Shown: positions 38,865-48,589 of the stretch, piece after piece | Layout of the letters: every line of letters starts with the position of its first letter | How positions within the stretch are numbered: the first letter of the stretch is position 1 | DNA from: Xanthomonas phaseoli pv. phaseoli | GTDB lineage: Bacteria; Pseudomonadota; Gammaproteobacteria; Xanthomonadales; Xanthomonadaceae | Direction: 5' to 3' | DNA length: 64,000 bases | Assembly: GCA_022749655.1 (NCBI GenBank) | Contig: CP094243.1 | Location: 4,216,001-4,280,000 of the forward strand | Notes under the pieces: generated by a model | The model's input: the letters and a program-made list of their open reading frames with translations, nothing else | The model's database searches: none | What the model was told of the DNA's origin: nothing | Program-made: the position numbers and the translations under genes

Positions 38865-39891
38865 CCGCCGATCAAGAACATCTCGACCGGCTTGCCGCGC
38901 CGTGGCACCGAGGCGCGGACTTCGCTGTAGCGGTCGCCACGCACACCCCAGCGCTGCCGCAGATGCGCTGCCAACGCAGGCTCGCCGTTGGCCAGTGCCG
39001 GCTTGAGGTCATGCCCTGGCTGGCGAACAGGCAGGTATACAGATGCCCGTCTGCCGAAACGCGTGCGCGCTGGCAATCGCCGCAGAACGGCACGCTGACC
39101 GAACTGACGAAGCCCACTTCGCCGGCGCCATCGGCAAACGCGTGGCGCTGCGCGACTTCACCGGTGTAATTGGCGTCCAGTGCCACCAACGGCCAGCGCG
39201 CGTGGATGCGCTCGTGCAATTGCGCGGAGGTCACCACCGCATCCGGGGTCCAGCCATTGCAGCTGCCCACGTCCATGAATTCGATGAAGCGCAGCACATG
39301 CCCGGTGCCGCGGAAGTGCTCCACCAGCGGCAGCACCTGATCTTCGTTGACACCACGCTGTACCACGCAATTGATCTTCAGCCGCTGGAAACCGGCCTGC
39401 TCGGCGGCAGCAATGCCGGCCAGCACCTGCGCAATCTCGCCGCGATCGCCGCTCATGCGCCTGAACAACGCCGGCTCCAGCGCATCCATGCTGACGGTGA
39501 TGCGGCGCAGCCCGGCCTGCCGCAGCGCGACGGCCTGGCGGGCCAGCAAGGTGCCGTTGGTGGTCAGCGCCAGATCGTCGATGCCCTTGATCGCGGTCAA
39601 CCGCGCAATCAGGCTCGGCAGATCGCGCCGTAGCAGCGGCTCGCCGCCGGTCAGGCGCACCTTGGTGACCCCGACCGAAACGAAGGCACGCACCAGGGTT
39701 TCCAGCTGATCGAAACTCAAGCGCTGCTGAGCGTCGAAGCCGTAATCGTCGGGCACGCGATCGGCCGGCATGCAGTACCCGCAGCGGAAATTGCAGGCTT
39801 CGATCACCGACAGGCGTAGATCGCGCAGCGGGCGACCATAGCGGTCCTGCATCGGCGCCGTCACGAGATCCGGCAGCCGCAAGGCGCCCAT
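38861..39891 (-). CDS. moaA: GTP 3',8-cyclase (MoaA), frameshifted
   Basis: MoaA is a radical-SAM enzyme that starts molybdenum cofactor synthesis from GTP. The N-terminal cluster motif is CNFRCGYC, the SAM-binding block is KVRLTGGEPLLRRDL, and the second cluster is at FCGDCQRARVSADGHLYTCLF. The frame breaks near 39012, in a G run: FASQG should continue HDLKPALANGEPALAAHL and end in KPVEMFLIGG, the Gly-Gly tail. The full length is 343 residues. The start overlaps the metallo-beta-lactamase-fold gene stop by two bases. Confidence 0.93.
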
Positions 39892-40640
39892 CAGGGCACC
39901 GTCACGGCGGTCGGGTTCGCCAGCACGAGGTATTGCCCGGGCACGGCAACGCGGTGGCCACGTGCCCGCAGCACATCGCCGTCGGCGTCGCTGGCGTAGT
40001 GGTACAGCAGCATGCGGCTCAACAGGTCCTGCGGGTATTCCCGCTCCAAATCGTCCACGCCAGTATGCGACGGGTTGCCGTGAACGCCGCAGTCATGTGC
40101 GATGAGTTCGTTATCGTCGGCATAACGCTTCAGCATTTCCGGGATCGGCCGGGTATCGCCGGTCCAGACCAGCGCCCCTTGCAAACGCAATCCGTAAGCC
40201 GTCTCGGGCCAGTGGTGGCGTACCGGGAACACTTCCAGCCGCACGCCGTCGTGCCAGAACGCATCGCCAACCGGCACCAGCTGAAACGCATCCCAGAAGT
40301 TCGCCCCGCCCTCGGCCAGCACGTTGGGGTAATCGGCGATGCGCCGCTGCAGCAGCGGCACGACCGCCGCCGGTACGTACAGGCGCGTGCGTCCGCGGCG
40401 CTCGGAGAAATAACTGTCGACAAACACCCGTTCCAGGCCGCCGACATGGTCCAGATGCACGTGGGTGATGAAGATTGCTTGTGGCAGCTGGCCATAGTGG
40501 GCCTGATAGGCAGTCAGGCCCTCGCTGCCGCAATCGATGGTCAGCCAGGGCGCACCGGCGCGCTCGAGCGTGGCCATCGGCGAGCCAAGCGCCACCGCCG
40601 ACGCATTGCCAACGCCCTGCACGCGCAAGCCCCAGTCCAT
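39891..40640 (-). CDS. MBL-fold metallohydrolase
   Basis: The start [19 protein letters not shown] overlaps the stop of kdkA. The metal-binding motif is ITHVHLDHVGG; further ligands are in VRHHWPETAYG, WTGDTRPIPEM, LIAHDCGVHGN and LYHYASDADGD. The 249-residue size and the YGLRL segment fit the RNase Z-like branch without the long exosite. It is cotranscribed with kdkA and moaA. Its substrate cannot be inferred. Confidence 0.86.
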   Translation of the reverse strand: MDWGLRVQGVGNASAVALGSPMATLERAGAPWLTIDCGSEGLTAYQAHYGQLPQAIFITHVHLDHVGGLERVFVDSYFSERRGRTRLYVPAAVVPLLQRRIADYPNVLAEGGANFWDAFQLVPVGDAFWHDGVRLEVFPVRHHWPETAYGLRLQGALVWTGDTRPIPEMLKRYADDNELIAHDCGVHGNPSHTGVDDLEREYPQDLLSRMLLYHYASDADGDVLRARGHRVAVPGQYLVLANPTAVTVP

Positions 40641-41389
40641 CAGTAGCCCCGGCCCCAGGCCAGTTCGTAGGCGCGATGCAGGCGCGCATAGTCCTTGTCG
40701 ACGTCCTCGCGGCTGCGGTTGCCGCGCAGCTTCAACAGCGAGCGATGCAGCCGCTTGAGGTTGCGCTCGCGCCAGCGCGTGGCCGGAATGCGCAGCACGC
40801 CGCGGTCGAAATCGATCAACCAGCCATGCCCGCCGGCGTCGAACAGGATGTTGTGTGCGTTGAGATCGGCGTGATCCAGGCCAGCGCGATGGAAGCGTGC
40901 AATCAGCTGGCCGGTCGCCTCCCATGGCGCACCGCGGCCGGCGACCTGGGCGTGGTCGGCCAATGAGCGCACGTTTTCCAGCCGCTCCATCAACAGCGCA
41001 GCGCGATAGCCCAAGCCTTCGCGCAGATAACAGGCGGCCAACGGACGCGGCACCGGCAGCTTGCGTTTGAGCAGTTCGCGCATTAGCCGGAACTCGGCAA
41101 AACTGCGCGTGCGCCCTGCCCCTTTCCACAGGTAGCGATCGCGGCTCACGCGTGCGGCCATGCCGCCACGCAGGTACTGCCGCAACACGCTATGGCCGAA
41201 TGGCGCATCCACGAACCACGCGCCGCCACGCCCGCCTGCGTCCACCGGGCGCGCCCTGTCGCCCCACGATTGCGGCGAAAACAGGCTGGCATCGGCTTGC
41301 CGCAGCCGTTCGCGGTCGAACAAAATGGCGCCATAACCGCGACCTTCGCGGTACGGCGCCAGCGCTTCGGTGGCATCGAAAGAAACCAT
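40640..41389 (-). CDS. kdkA: 3-deoxy-D-manno-octulosonic acid kinase
   Basis: KdkA phosphorylates Kdo in the LPS inner core. The 249-residue product has [43 protein letters not shown], and the kinase-type catalytic loop [14 protein letters not shown], followed by WLIDFDRG. All fit the Kdo/WaaP kinase group. The start is 20 bases from that of the divergent heptosyltransferase gene, another LPS gene. Confidence 0.93.
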   Translation of the reverse strand: MVSFDATEALAPYREGRGYGAILFDRERLRQADASLFSPQSWGDRARPVDAGGRGGAWFVDAPFGHSVLRQYLRGGMAARVSRDRYLWKGAGRTRSFAEFRLMRELLKRKLPVPRPLAACYLREGLGYRAALLMERLENVRSLADHAQVAGRGAPWEATGQLIARFHRAGLDHADLNAHNILFDAGGHGWLIDFDRGVLRIPATRWRERNLKRLHRSLLKLRGNRSREDVDKDYARLHRAYELAWGRGY

Positions 41390-41409
41390 CTATCGAGTCT
41401 AACAACACC

Positions 41410-42459
41410 ATGGCTGTAACGCCCGCATCGCTGTGTTTGCTGCGCTTGTCCGCCCTGGGCGATGTCACCCATGTGGTGCCACTGGTACGCACGTTGCAGG
41501 CGGGGCTTCCTGGAACCCAACTGCATTGGATCATCGACAAGGCCGGGCTGAAATTGCTCGATGGCCTGCCCGGCGTGCAATTCCACGCCTACGACAAACG
41601 CAGCGGGGTGGCCGGCATGCGCGCGCTACGCCGGTCGCTGGCGCCGCTGGGCCGCTTCGATGCCTTGCTGCAGATGCAGGTGGCCTTTCGCGCCAATGTG
41701 CTGTCGGCCTTCGTGCCGGCGCGGCGACGCATCGGCTACGACCGCAGCCGCTCCAAGGACCTGCACGGCCTGTTCGTCAACGAGCGCATCGCAGATCGAC
41801 CCGGCATCCATGTGCTCGACGCCATCGGCAGCTTTGCCGAGCCGCTGGGCCTGCGCCAAAACCAGGTGCGCTGGGATCTGCCGGTGCCCGAGGACGCACA
41901 CGCCTGGGCGCAGGCTCAGTGGCAGGACGATGGTCGCCCGGTGCTGATGATCTCACCCTGCTCCAGCCACGCGCGTCGCAACTGGTATCCCGATCGCCAT
42001 GCCGCGCTGGCCGACCATGCCGCCGCGCAGGGCTGGCGGATCGTGCTGTGCGGCGGCCGCAGCGATCTGGAACGCAGCACCGCCGACGCCATCATCGCCA
42101 ACGCGCATGCGCCGGTGCTGGACCTGGTTGGCAAGGACACGCTCAAGCAGCTGCCCGCCCTGCTCGCCCGCGCGGATCTGGTGGTCACGCCGGATTCGGG
42201 GCCGATGCACATCGCCAATGCGATGGGCACGAAGGTGCTCGGCCTGCATGCCGCCAGCAACCCGCGACGGAGCGGCCCGTATTCGGACGTGCGCTATTGC
42301 GTGGACCGCTACGACGACGCCGCGCGCAAATTCCTGCAAAAACCGGCCGACCAGCTGAGCTGGGGAACCAAGATCGAATTCGACGAGGTGATGTCGCTGA
42401 TCACCGTGGATGACGCGATTGCCGCCTTTGAGCGCTATCGCGCCGACCATCGGCGTTGA
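41410..42459 (+). CDS. Glycosyltransferase family 9 (LPS heptosyltransferase)
   Basis: The 349-residue product begins LCLLRLSALGDVTHVVPL, the classic GT9 N-terminus, then WIIDKAGLKLLDGL. The nucleotide-sugar site has PCSSHARRNWYP and LCGGRSDLE. The end of the domain has LLARADLVVTPDSGPMHIANAMG. It would add heptose to the LPS core. It is divergent from kdkA. The specific symbol (waaC- or waaF-like) cannot be settled from sequence alone. Confidence 0.92.
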   Translation: MAVTPASLCLLRLSALGDVTHVVPLVRTLQAGLPGTQLHWIIDKAGLKLLDGLPGVQFHAYDKRSGVAGMRALRRSLAPLGRFDALLQMQVAFRANVLSAFVPARRRIGYDRSRSKDLHGLFVNERIADRPGIHVLDAIGSFAEPLGLRQNQVRWDLPVPEDAHAWAQAQWQDDGRPVLMISPCSSHARRNWYPDRHAALADHAAAQGWRIVLCGGRSDLERSTADAIIANAHAPVLDLVGKDTLKQLPALLARADLVVTPDSGPMHIANAMGTKVLGLHAASNPRRSGPYSDVRYCVDRYDDAARKFLQKPADQLSWGTKIEFDEVMSLITVDDAIAAFERYRADHRR

Positions 42460-42669
42460 AGATCGGCGATCAATCGCCGCCGGACTGCCACACGGTTGGC
42501 GCAAAGGCGACGCAGCCAGCCCTTCATCACTGGCCCTGAATCTGCTCGGCGATCAGGCGCCGGGCAAATTGCAGAGGCGCCCGCACCAATGGGCGTGCGA
42601 TCGAGCGGATACGCTTCCTGCAACAACTCGGGCTGTCAGACCACCCGCGCGATCAAACCGTCAACATGC

Positions 42670-43074
42670 TCAGACGCCGGTAGCGCGATAGTCCTGATAG
42701 GACTTTTCTTCCACATACGCAGAACCCAGCGCCAGGTTGATTTCCTTCTTGATGCGCGCGCGCTCGTCGTTTTCGATATACACGCTGCGCGCCAGCTGCA
42801 CGAAGGCATCGTCGAAGCTCTGCGCTTGCTCCTTGAGGCGGATGTCGTCCTCGATCACCCACAGCCGCTCGTTGACGGCCTTGAGCTCGGCGCGCAGGCG
42901 CACGATGTCGTGCCCGGCGGCCGGATGCGCCATCCAGCTGGTTTCCAGCGCAGACAGCTCGTTGCGCACATTGGCCAACTTGGCCGCATCGCGCATGCGC
43001 TCGGACTTGATCTGCAGGATCGCGATCTTGTCGAGCAGCTCACCAAAAGACACGGGCACCAGGATCTCGGACAT
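42670..43074 (-). CDS. DUF6165 family protein
   Basis: The 134-residue protein starts MSEILVPVSFGELLDKIAIL and has EIKS-type helices: KSERMRDAAKLANVRNEL, VNERLWVIEDDIRLKEQAQ, and DDAFVQLARSVYIENDERA. The pattern is known as DUF6165 and usually lies near LPS sugar genes. It has no membrane segment. A weak remnant frame lies between it and the heptosyltransferase. The role is unknown. Confidence 0.8.
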   Translation of the reverse strand: MSEILVPVSFGELLDKIAILQIKSERMRDAAKLANVRNELSALETSWMAHPAAGHDIVRLRAELKAVNERLWVIEDDIRLKEQAQSFDDAFVQLARSVYIENDERARIKKEINLALGSAYVEEKSYQDYRATGV

Positions 43075-43173
43075 GACAGGCCTCCAACGGGGATCGGGCG
43101 GATTGTAGTCATCGCCGCGGCCGGCGACTGCCACACATAAACAAAAGCCCCCTTGCGGGGGCTGATGCGAATC

Positions 43174-43641
43174 TGGCGACAGAGGGGATTCACTCGGCAC
43201 TACGTGCCTTCGCCCTGCGGGCGGCTTCGCCGTGCAGGCAGCTACGCTGCCTGTCGAACGCGGGGCTTCTCATCCCCCAATGCCGCCGGCGAAACTCACG
43301 CGGCACTGGCACAACTGCTCGCCTCAATCTGGCGGAGAGGGGGATTCACTCGGCACTACGTGACTTCGCCCTGCGGGCGGCTTCGCCGTGCAGGCAGCTG
43401 CGCTGCCTGTCGAACCCGGGGCTTCTCATCCCCCAATGCCGCCGGCGAAACTCACGCGGCACTGGCACAACTGCTCACCTCAATCTGGCGGAGAGGGGGA
43501 TTCACTCGGCACTACGTGCCTTCGCCCTGCGGGCGGCTTCGCCGTGCAGGCAGCTGCGCTGCCTGTCGAACCCGGGGCTTCTCATCCCCCAATGCCGCCG
43601 GCGAAACTCACGCGGCACTGGCACAACTGCTCGCCTCAATC
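43174..43641. repeat. Three tandem 156-bp repeats downstream of tRNA-Ser(CGA), each beginning with its 3' end
   Basis: Units start at 43174, 43330 and 43486, exactly 156 bases apart, and the tRNA gene itself begins at 43642 in the same phase. Units 2 and 3 begin with tggcggagagggggattc, an exact 18-base copy of the tRNA 3' end (minus strand), while unit 1 is slightly diverged there. The rest of each unit is nearly identical. They lie on the 3' side of the tRNA. This is the layout of the rtT repeats behind tyrT of E. coli. Confidence 0.93.
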
Positions 43642-43729
43642 TGGCGGAGAGGGGGATTCGAACCCCGAGGCGCTATAAACGCCTGCCTGATTTCGAGTCA
43701 GGTACATTCAACCGCTCTGCCACCTCTCC
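43642..43729 (-). tRNA. tRNA-Ser (anticodon CGA)
   Basis: The minus-strand sequence GGAGAGGTGGCAGAGCGG... folds as a class II tRNA with acceptor GGAGAGG / CCTCTCC, anticodon stem CCTGA / TCAGG, loop CTCGAAA, a long variable arm and encoded CCA. It decodes UCG. It is followed by three 156-bp repeats of its tail. Confidence 0.95.
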
Positions 43730-43925
43730 AGATGGTCCCCAGTGTCCTGGGGCCGTGCATCATACGGGCACATGGCCCCAGCCACAAGCGGCCCGGGCCG
43801 GCGCAGACGGTGCCTGCCCGCATCCAGGCGTGAACCGGTGCTGCGGCGCCCGCGCGTGGCGTGTTGCCGCTAACCGGCCGGCCCGCGATGATGGTGGCGC
43901 ATCTTCTCCTTGGCGACCCGGCCCC

Positions 43926-44628
43926 ATGCTCGAATTCGGACACCTCACCCATGTCGGCCTGCGCCGTGACCTCAACGAGGACACCTATTACGGCGACAGC
44001 GAGCTGGGATTGTGGCTGGTCGCCGACGGTATGGGGGCATGCCTGCGGGGAAGTGGCCAGCGCACTGGCGCGCGAAACCATCGTGCGAGAAGTCCGCGCC
44101 GGTACCCCGCTGGCCCAGGCGGTACGCATCGCCGACGAAGAGATCATCAAGACTTCGCGCCGCTGCAACGACACCTTGCCGATGGGTACCACCGTGGTCG
44201 CCGCGCGCGTGCTGGGCCAGCGTTTCGAAGTGGCCTGGGTCGGGGACAGCCGCGCCTACCTGTGGCGCGATGGCCGGCTGGCGCAGCTGAGCCAGGACCA
44301 CAGCTACGTCCAGGAGCTCATCGCCCAGGGCACGCTGACCAGCGAGCAGGCACGCGCGCACCCGCATCGCAACGTGGTGACCCAGGCACTCGGCGTGACC
44401 GACCCGGCGCATCTGAATGTCGCCATCATGCAAGGCGAACTCAAATCCGGCATGCAGCTGTTGCTGTGCAGCGACGGCCTGACCGAAGAGGTGGACGATG
44501 CCGCCATCGCTGCCACGTTGTCGCAGGCCGACTGCAGCGCGCAGGAGTGCGTGGAATGCCTGGTCGCTGCCGCATTGGATGGCGGCGGCTCGGACAACAT
44601 CACCGCGATCCTGGTGCGCAGTTACTGA
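43926..44628 (+). CDS. PP2C-family serine/threonine phosphatase, frameshifted
   Basis: The start MLEFGHLTHVGLRRDLNEDTY leads into the metal motif LVADGMGG. Here the frame is broken near 44035, where five G stand for six: DGMGG should continue HACGEVASALARETI. The rest has GTTVVAARVLGQRFEVAWVGDSRAYLW, LLLCSDGLTEEV and GGGSDNITAILV. These are the PP2C motifs in the right order, and the product is about 234 residues. It is likely the Stp-like cytoplasmic phosphatase. Confidence 0.9.
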
Positions 44629-44758
44629 GGCACACCTCGCGCTGCTGGAGCATTTCAACAGCCGCTTTGCATCTTGATCCGCGCAGTGCGCGTCGCGAGC
44701 GGCTGGGCGAGCTACGCCTGAGAACGTCGCCTGCCACTCGCCTATTGCTTATCGCCGC

Positions 44759-45493
44759 CTAGCCGGCGACCGCAATCTCCTCGACCGGCGGATCCCACAA
44801 CGCACGCCCTGCCTTCTTGCGTAGCTGCGCCAGGCGTGCCTCGTGCGCCTGCGATTCGGAAGCGGTCACCGCAACGCGCGGACGCGGCAACAGCAGCGCC
44901 GGGTCGAACGCAATCATGCCGCTCGCACTTTCGCTCTGCTGGCCGGCATCGGCACTGGCAAACCCGATCTCCTCCTGGCCCGAGGTCAGCGCGATATACA
45001 CATCGGCCAGGATCTGGGCATCGAGCAAGGCGCCGTGCAGCTGGCGATGCGAGTTGTCCACGCCCAGACGCTTGCACAAGGCATCCAGGGAATTGCGCTG
45101 CCCCGGATAGCGCTCGCGCGCCATCATCAAGGTATCCACCACCGTGGCGCGCTCGACGATGCGCCCGTAGTGATCGCCCAGCAGTGACAGCTCGTTGTCC
45201 AGAAACCCGAGGTCGAACGCGGCGTTGTGGATGATCAGTTCCGCGCCGTCGATATAGGCAAGAAACTCGTCCACCACCTCGCCGAACAGCGGCTTATCGG
45301 CCAGAAATTCCAGGGTCAGCCCGGTCACCTCTTGCGCGCCCGGTTCGAAATCGCAGTCGGGCTTCAGGTAACGATGGAAATTGTTGCCGCTCGGGCGCCG
45401 CTCCAGCAGCTCCACCGCGCCGATTTCGACGACGCGGTTGCCCTTGCGCCACTCCAGGCCGGTGGTTTCGGTATCGAGAATGATCTGACGCAT
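44759..45493 (-). CDS. dnaQ: DNA polymerase III subunit epsilon
   Basis: DnaQ is the 3'-5' proofreading exonuclease of the replicase. The start MRQIILDTETTGLEWRKGNR carries the Exo I motif DTETTG, EIGAVE follows, the Exo II region is ELIIHNAAFDLGFLDNEL, and the Exo III region is LHGALLDAQILADVYIAL. The C-terminal linker is rich in Ser and Arg and ends KKAGRALWDPPVEEI, the part that contacts the polymerase alpha subunit. At 244 residues it is complete. It lies 8 bases after rnhA. Confidence 0.96.
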   Translation of the reverse strand: MRQIILDTETTGLEWRKGNRVVEIGAVELLERRPSGNNFHRYLKPDCDFEPGAQEVTGLTLEFLADKPLFGEVVDEFLAYIDGAELIIHNAAFDLGFLDNELSLLGDHYGRIVERATVVDTLMMARERYPGQRNSLDALCKRLGVDNSHRQLHGALLDAQILADVYIALTSGQEEIGFASADAGQQSESASGMIAFDPALLLPRPRVAVTASESQAHEARLAQLRKKAGRALWDPPVEEIAVAG

Positions 45494-45501
45494 GTGTCCT
45501 C

Positions 45502-45954
45502 TTACGATGTCGCAAGACCATCGCGCTGGGCGATGGCCTGATTGCGGGCGAGCACGTCGACGCGCTCGTTGTCCGGGTCGCCATTGTGGCCTTTCACCCA
45601 ACGCCAATCGATGCGATGGCGCTGGGTGGCCGCGTGCAGCCGCTCCCACAACTCGCGATTTTTGACCGGATCGCCCCCGGCGGTTTTCCAGTTGCGCCGC
45701 ACCCATCCCGACATCCATTCGGTGATGCCTTGGCGCACGTACTGCGAATCGGTATGCAACACGATCTGGCACGGCTCGGTCAGCGTTTCCAGCGCCATGA
45801 TCGCCGCCATCAATTCCATGCGGTTGTTCGTCGACACCGCCTCACCGCCGGCCAGCTCCTTTTCGCGGCCGTTGTAACGCAACAAGGCCGCCCAGCCGCC
45901 CGGGCCGGGGTTGCCGAGGCAGGAGCCATCGGTATGCACTTCAATGGATTTCAT
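45502..45954 (-). CDS. rnhA: Ribonuclease HI
   Basis: The 150-residue protein has [51 protein letters not shown], and [17 protein letters not shown], with the four acidic catalytic residues (two Asp, Glu, Asp). It cleaves the RNA strand of RNA-DNA hybrids. The order methyltransferase-rnhA-dnaQ is conserved in gammaproteobacteria. The start MKSIEVHT is clear. Confidence 0.97.
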   Translation of the reverse strand: MKSIEVHTDGSCLGNPGPGGWAALLRYNGREKELAGGEAVSTNNRMELMAAIMALETLTEPCQIVLHTDSQYVRQGITEWMSGWVRRNWKTAGGDPVKNRELWERLHAATQRHRIDWRWVKGHNGDPDNERVDVLARNQAIAQRDGLATS

Positions 45955-45983
45955 CAGGTTCCAGAGTTGAACGTAAAAACGGG

Positions 45984-46640
45984 TCAGATCGTGGCCACCG
46001 GTTGTGGCCAGCGGGCAGGCAGGGCAATCGGTGTCGGCCCGATCGCTGCGGCAGCGCGCTTTTCAACTTCCAGCAGGTACACCGCGCGCCAGGGTGCCCG
46101 ACCGGGGTCGGTGGACTCGCCGCTGGGGCGCCAGATCGGCCCCAGGTAGCGCTCCGCCTGCACGCTGTGCAGACCGGCACGCTGTGCCAGCAGGCGCCAG
46201 CGATCCGGGCGCAACGCGACCGGCCCGCGCCGCGCCCAGCGGAAGCGGTAGGGGCTCATCGGATTGAGCGTGAACAGCCATAGACGGCCGCCGGGCATCA
46301 GCAAACGCTCGCATTCGGCCAGAAAATCCGCTGCCCCACCAACTACCGCATGCTGCGCCACGATCGCCTGCAGGCTCTCGGTGGGCAGCGGAAATGGCAG
46401 CGCGCAGCGTGCGTCGCCAGCAAAGCGGCCGGCACTGCGATGCAGCCGCAAACCGCGCCCTTGCAGCAGCTCGCGCGCAGGCATGTCGGCGGTCGGCGTC
46501 AGCCACAACCACGGCTGCGACGGCCGTGTCTGGAGCGCTTCCAACGCCAGACGACGCTCCAGCTGAAGCAGGCCACGCCCGGCGCCGGTTTCAAACCAGG
46601 ATGAGACGCCAGCTTGACGGGAGAATGGCGGGGCAGGCAT
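45984..46640 (-). CDS. YafS-like class I SAM methyltransferase
   Basis: The product starts [19 protein letters not shown] and is 218 residues long. It has a Rossmann-type order but with a weak motif I ([19 protein letters not shown]). Downstream, [39 protein letters not shown] and [11 protein letters not shown] match the uncharacterised methyltransferase that lies between gloB and rnhA in enterobacteria and pseudomonads (yafS). Its start is 12 bases from that of gloB. The substrate is unknown. Confidence 0.82.
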   Translation of the reverse strand: MPAPPFSRQAGVSSWFETGAGRGLLQLERRLALEALQTRPSQPWLWLTPTADMPARELLQGRGLRLHRSAGRFAGDARCALPFPLPTESLQAIVAQHAVVGGAADFLAECERLLMPGGRLWLFTLNPMSPYRFRWARRGPVALRPDRWRLLAQRAGLHSVQAERYLGPIWRPSGESTDPGRAPWRAVYLLEVEKRAAAAIGPTPIALPARWPQPVATI

Positions 46641-46652
46641 GGTCCCAATTCT

Positions 46653-47420
46653 ATGCGACTGATCGCCCTGCCCGCATTCGACGACAACTACATCTGGGCG
46701 CTGATCGCTGCAGATGGCCGCGCCATCATTGTCGACCCCGGTCAGTCCAAGCCGGTCCTGGCGGCCGCGCAGCACCAGGGCCTGGTGCCGAGCGCTGTCC
46801 TGCTGACCCACCACCACGGCGACCATATCGGCGGCGTTGCCGAGCTCCAGCAGCGCTGGCCGGACCTGGAGCTGTTCGGCCCGGCCGACGAACGCATCCC
46901 GGCGGACGCGCATCGGGTGGGTCACGGCGAGCGTTTGCGCCTGCTGGATGTCGAGTTCCAGGTGCTCGAAGTGCCCGGCCACACCCGCAGCCACATCGCC
47001 TTCGTCGCTGACGGTCACCTGTTCAGCGGTGATACCCTGTTCAGCCTAGGCTGTGGGCGGATGTTCGAAGGTACCGCTCCCCAGATGTTCGACTCGTTGC
47101 AGCGCCTGGCCTGCCTGCCTGGCGAAACGCTTGTGTGTTGCGGCCACGAATACACGATGGCCAACGCGGCCTTCGCGCTGCACGTCGATCCCACCAACGC
47201 TGCCTTGCAGCGCCGTCAACAGGAAGCCCAGGCCATGCGTCATGCAGCCCGTCCTACCCTGCCGATTTCGCTCAAGAGTGAACTGGCCACCAATCCGTTC
47301 TTACGCACCGGCCGCCCCGAGATCCGCGCTGTAGTGACAACGCGCGCACCCGGCGCGCTTTCCTCCGAAGTTGATGTTTTCGCCGAACTTCGGCGCTGGA
47401 AAGACGAATTTCGCGCATGA
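46653..47420 (+). CDS. gloB: Hydroxyacylglutathione hydrolase (glyoxalase II)
   Basis: GloB hydrolyses S-lactoylglutathione to lactate. The start MRLIALPAFDDNYIWAL is typical. The metal motif is LLTHHHGDHIGG; then VPGHTRSHIAFV, FSGDTLFSLGCGRMFEGT, and CCGHEYTMANAAFAL follow. The full length is 255 residues. The last bases overlap the start of mltD by four. Confidence 0.96.
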   Translation: MRLIALPAFDDNYIWALIAADGRAIIVDPGQSKPVLAAAQHQGLVPSAVLLTHHHGDHIGGVAELQQRWPDLELFGPADERIPADAHRVGHGERLRLLDVEFQVLEVPGHTRSHIAFVADGHLFSGDTLFSLGCGRMFEGTAPQMFDSLQRLACLPGETLVCCGHEYTMANAAFALHVDPTNAALQRRQQEAQAMRHAARPTLPISLKSELATNPFLRTGRPEIRAVVTTRAPGALSSEVDVFAELRRWKDEFRA

Positions 47421-48589
47421 GGCGCCTGGTTTTGGCAGTGCTGGCCGCCTGTTCGGCCATTGCACCGGCAGCCGCATCGCCCAACGACGCAAGCTCCGCC
47501 CCCGCAAGTAGCCAGGTCGCGCAAGCCAGCGCGCCCAGCCTCCGCAACGGGCGCGAGATTTTTCGGCCTTCCTCGACGGCCGCGCCGACCCCGGCTGCGA
47601 CAGTGCGCATAGCGATGCCCGCTGGGAACAGCATTTTCGCGCGCCCCGGCCCGCCTGGCAGACGATGCACAGGATGTCCTGCCGCTCTTCGGTTATGTCG
47701 TCGAAGAGTTGCGCAAGGCCGACATGCCGACCGAATTTGCGCTGATTCCATTCGTTGAAAGCGGCTACCGCCCGGGGCCCGCAACGGCAGCGGTCCTGCC
47801 GGCCTGTGGCAATTCATCGCGACCACCGCGCGCAACCACCAGGTGCCGGTCAGTGCGCAATACGACGGACGCCTGTCGGCAGTGGACTCCACCACTGCGG
47901 CGGTGCGCTATCTCAAAACCCTTTACGGCATGTTCGGCGGAGACTGGCGCCTGGCCCTGATGGCCTACAACGCCGGCGAGTACCGCGTGCTGCAGGCAAT
48001 GCGCAGCGCCGGGATGAACGCGCAAAACGCACGCCCGTCCGAATTGCCGGGCATGTCCAAGGTCACCTACGACTATGTGGAAAAACTGCACGCACTTGCC
48101 TGCGTGCTGGATCACGCGCAACAGCAGGGCAACCTGTTGACCTCGCTGGATCGCGAGGTACCCGTCCTCACCGAACATGCGTTGCCGGCAGGCACCAGCC
48201 TTAACGCCTGGGCTGGACAGCGCGCGATCGAGCCGCAAGTACTCGCGCGCCTGAATCCCGCCCTCGCTGGCGCACGCGCTGCGCCGCGCGGTGTGCACGT
48301 GCTTGCGCCGCTTGCGCCGCCGCAGCCCGGCGCGAATAGCGCCGCGGTCGCATCTGCCCAGACTGGAACTGGCGCCGCCAGCACTGCGGCACCGACCGCC
48401 GTCGCCTCTGCAATTAGCAAAGCGTCGACCTCGCCGGCACGTACCCACACCGTGCGCAATGGCGAATCGGCCTGGGCGATCGCACGCCGCTATGGCATCA
48501 CCGTGACGACCCTGCTCGCCACCAACGGCCTGGACAAAAGCGCCATCCTGAAGCCTGGCATGGTGCTGTCGTTCGACGATTCGCCCTGA
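47417..48589 (+). CDS. mltD: Membrane-bound lytic murein transglycosylase D, frameshifted
   Basis: The product is a peptidoglycan lytic transglycosylase with a C-terminal LysM repeat. The start MRRLVLAVLAACSAIAPAAA overlaps gloB and is a signal peptide. The frame breaks at least three times, near 47557, 47655 and 47780. Corrected parts read LPLFGYVVEELRKADMPTEF, then ALIPFVESGYRPG with the catalytic Glu, and WRLALMAYNAGEYRVL. The LysM near the end has HTVRNGESAWAIARRYGIT. Gene order gloB-mltD matches E. coli. Full length is about 390 residues. Confidence 0.88.

Noticed and set aside
37979..39169. Plus-strand open frame of 396 codons over moaC-moaA
   Set aside because: Antisense to the moa operon, which has clear family motifs on the minus strand.
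42435..42626. Small minus-strand frame between the heptosyltransferase and DUF6165 genes
   Set aside because: No ribosome site or family match. Two adjoining Arg-rich fragments may be a decayed gene end, but the evidence is too weak to list.
43174..43641. CRISPR array
   Set aside because: The units are 156 bp and contiguous with no short repeat and variable spacer structure; they are tRNA-tail repeats.
43153..43833. Open frame of 226 codons across the tRNA-Ser tail repeats, giving a three-fold repeated protein
   Set aside because: It runs through a tRNA gene on the other strand and through non-coding tandem repeats; the repetition comes from the 156-bp DNA repeats. No start signal or family match.
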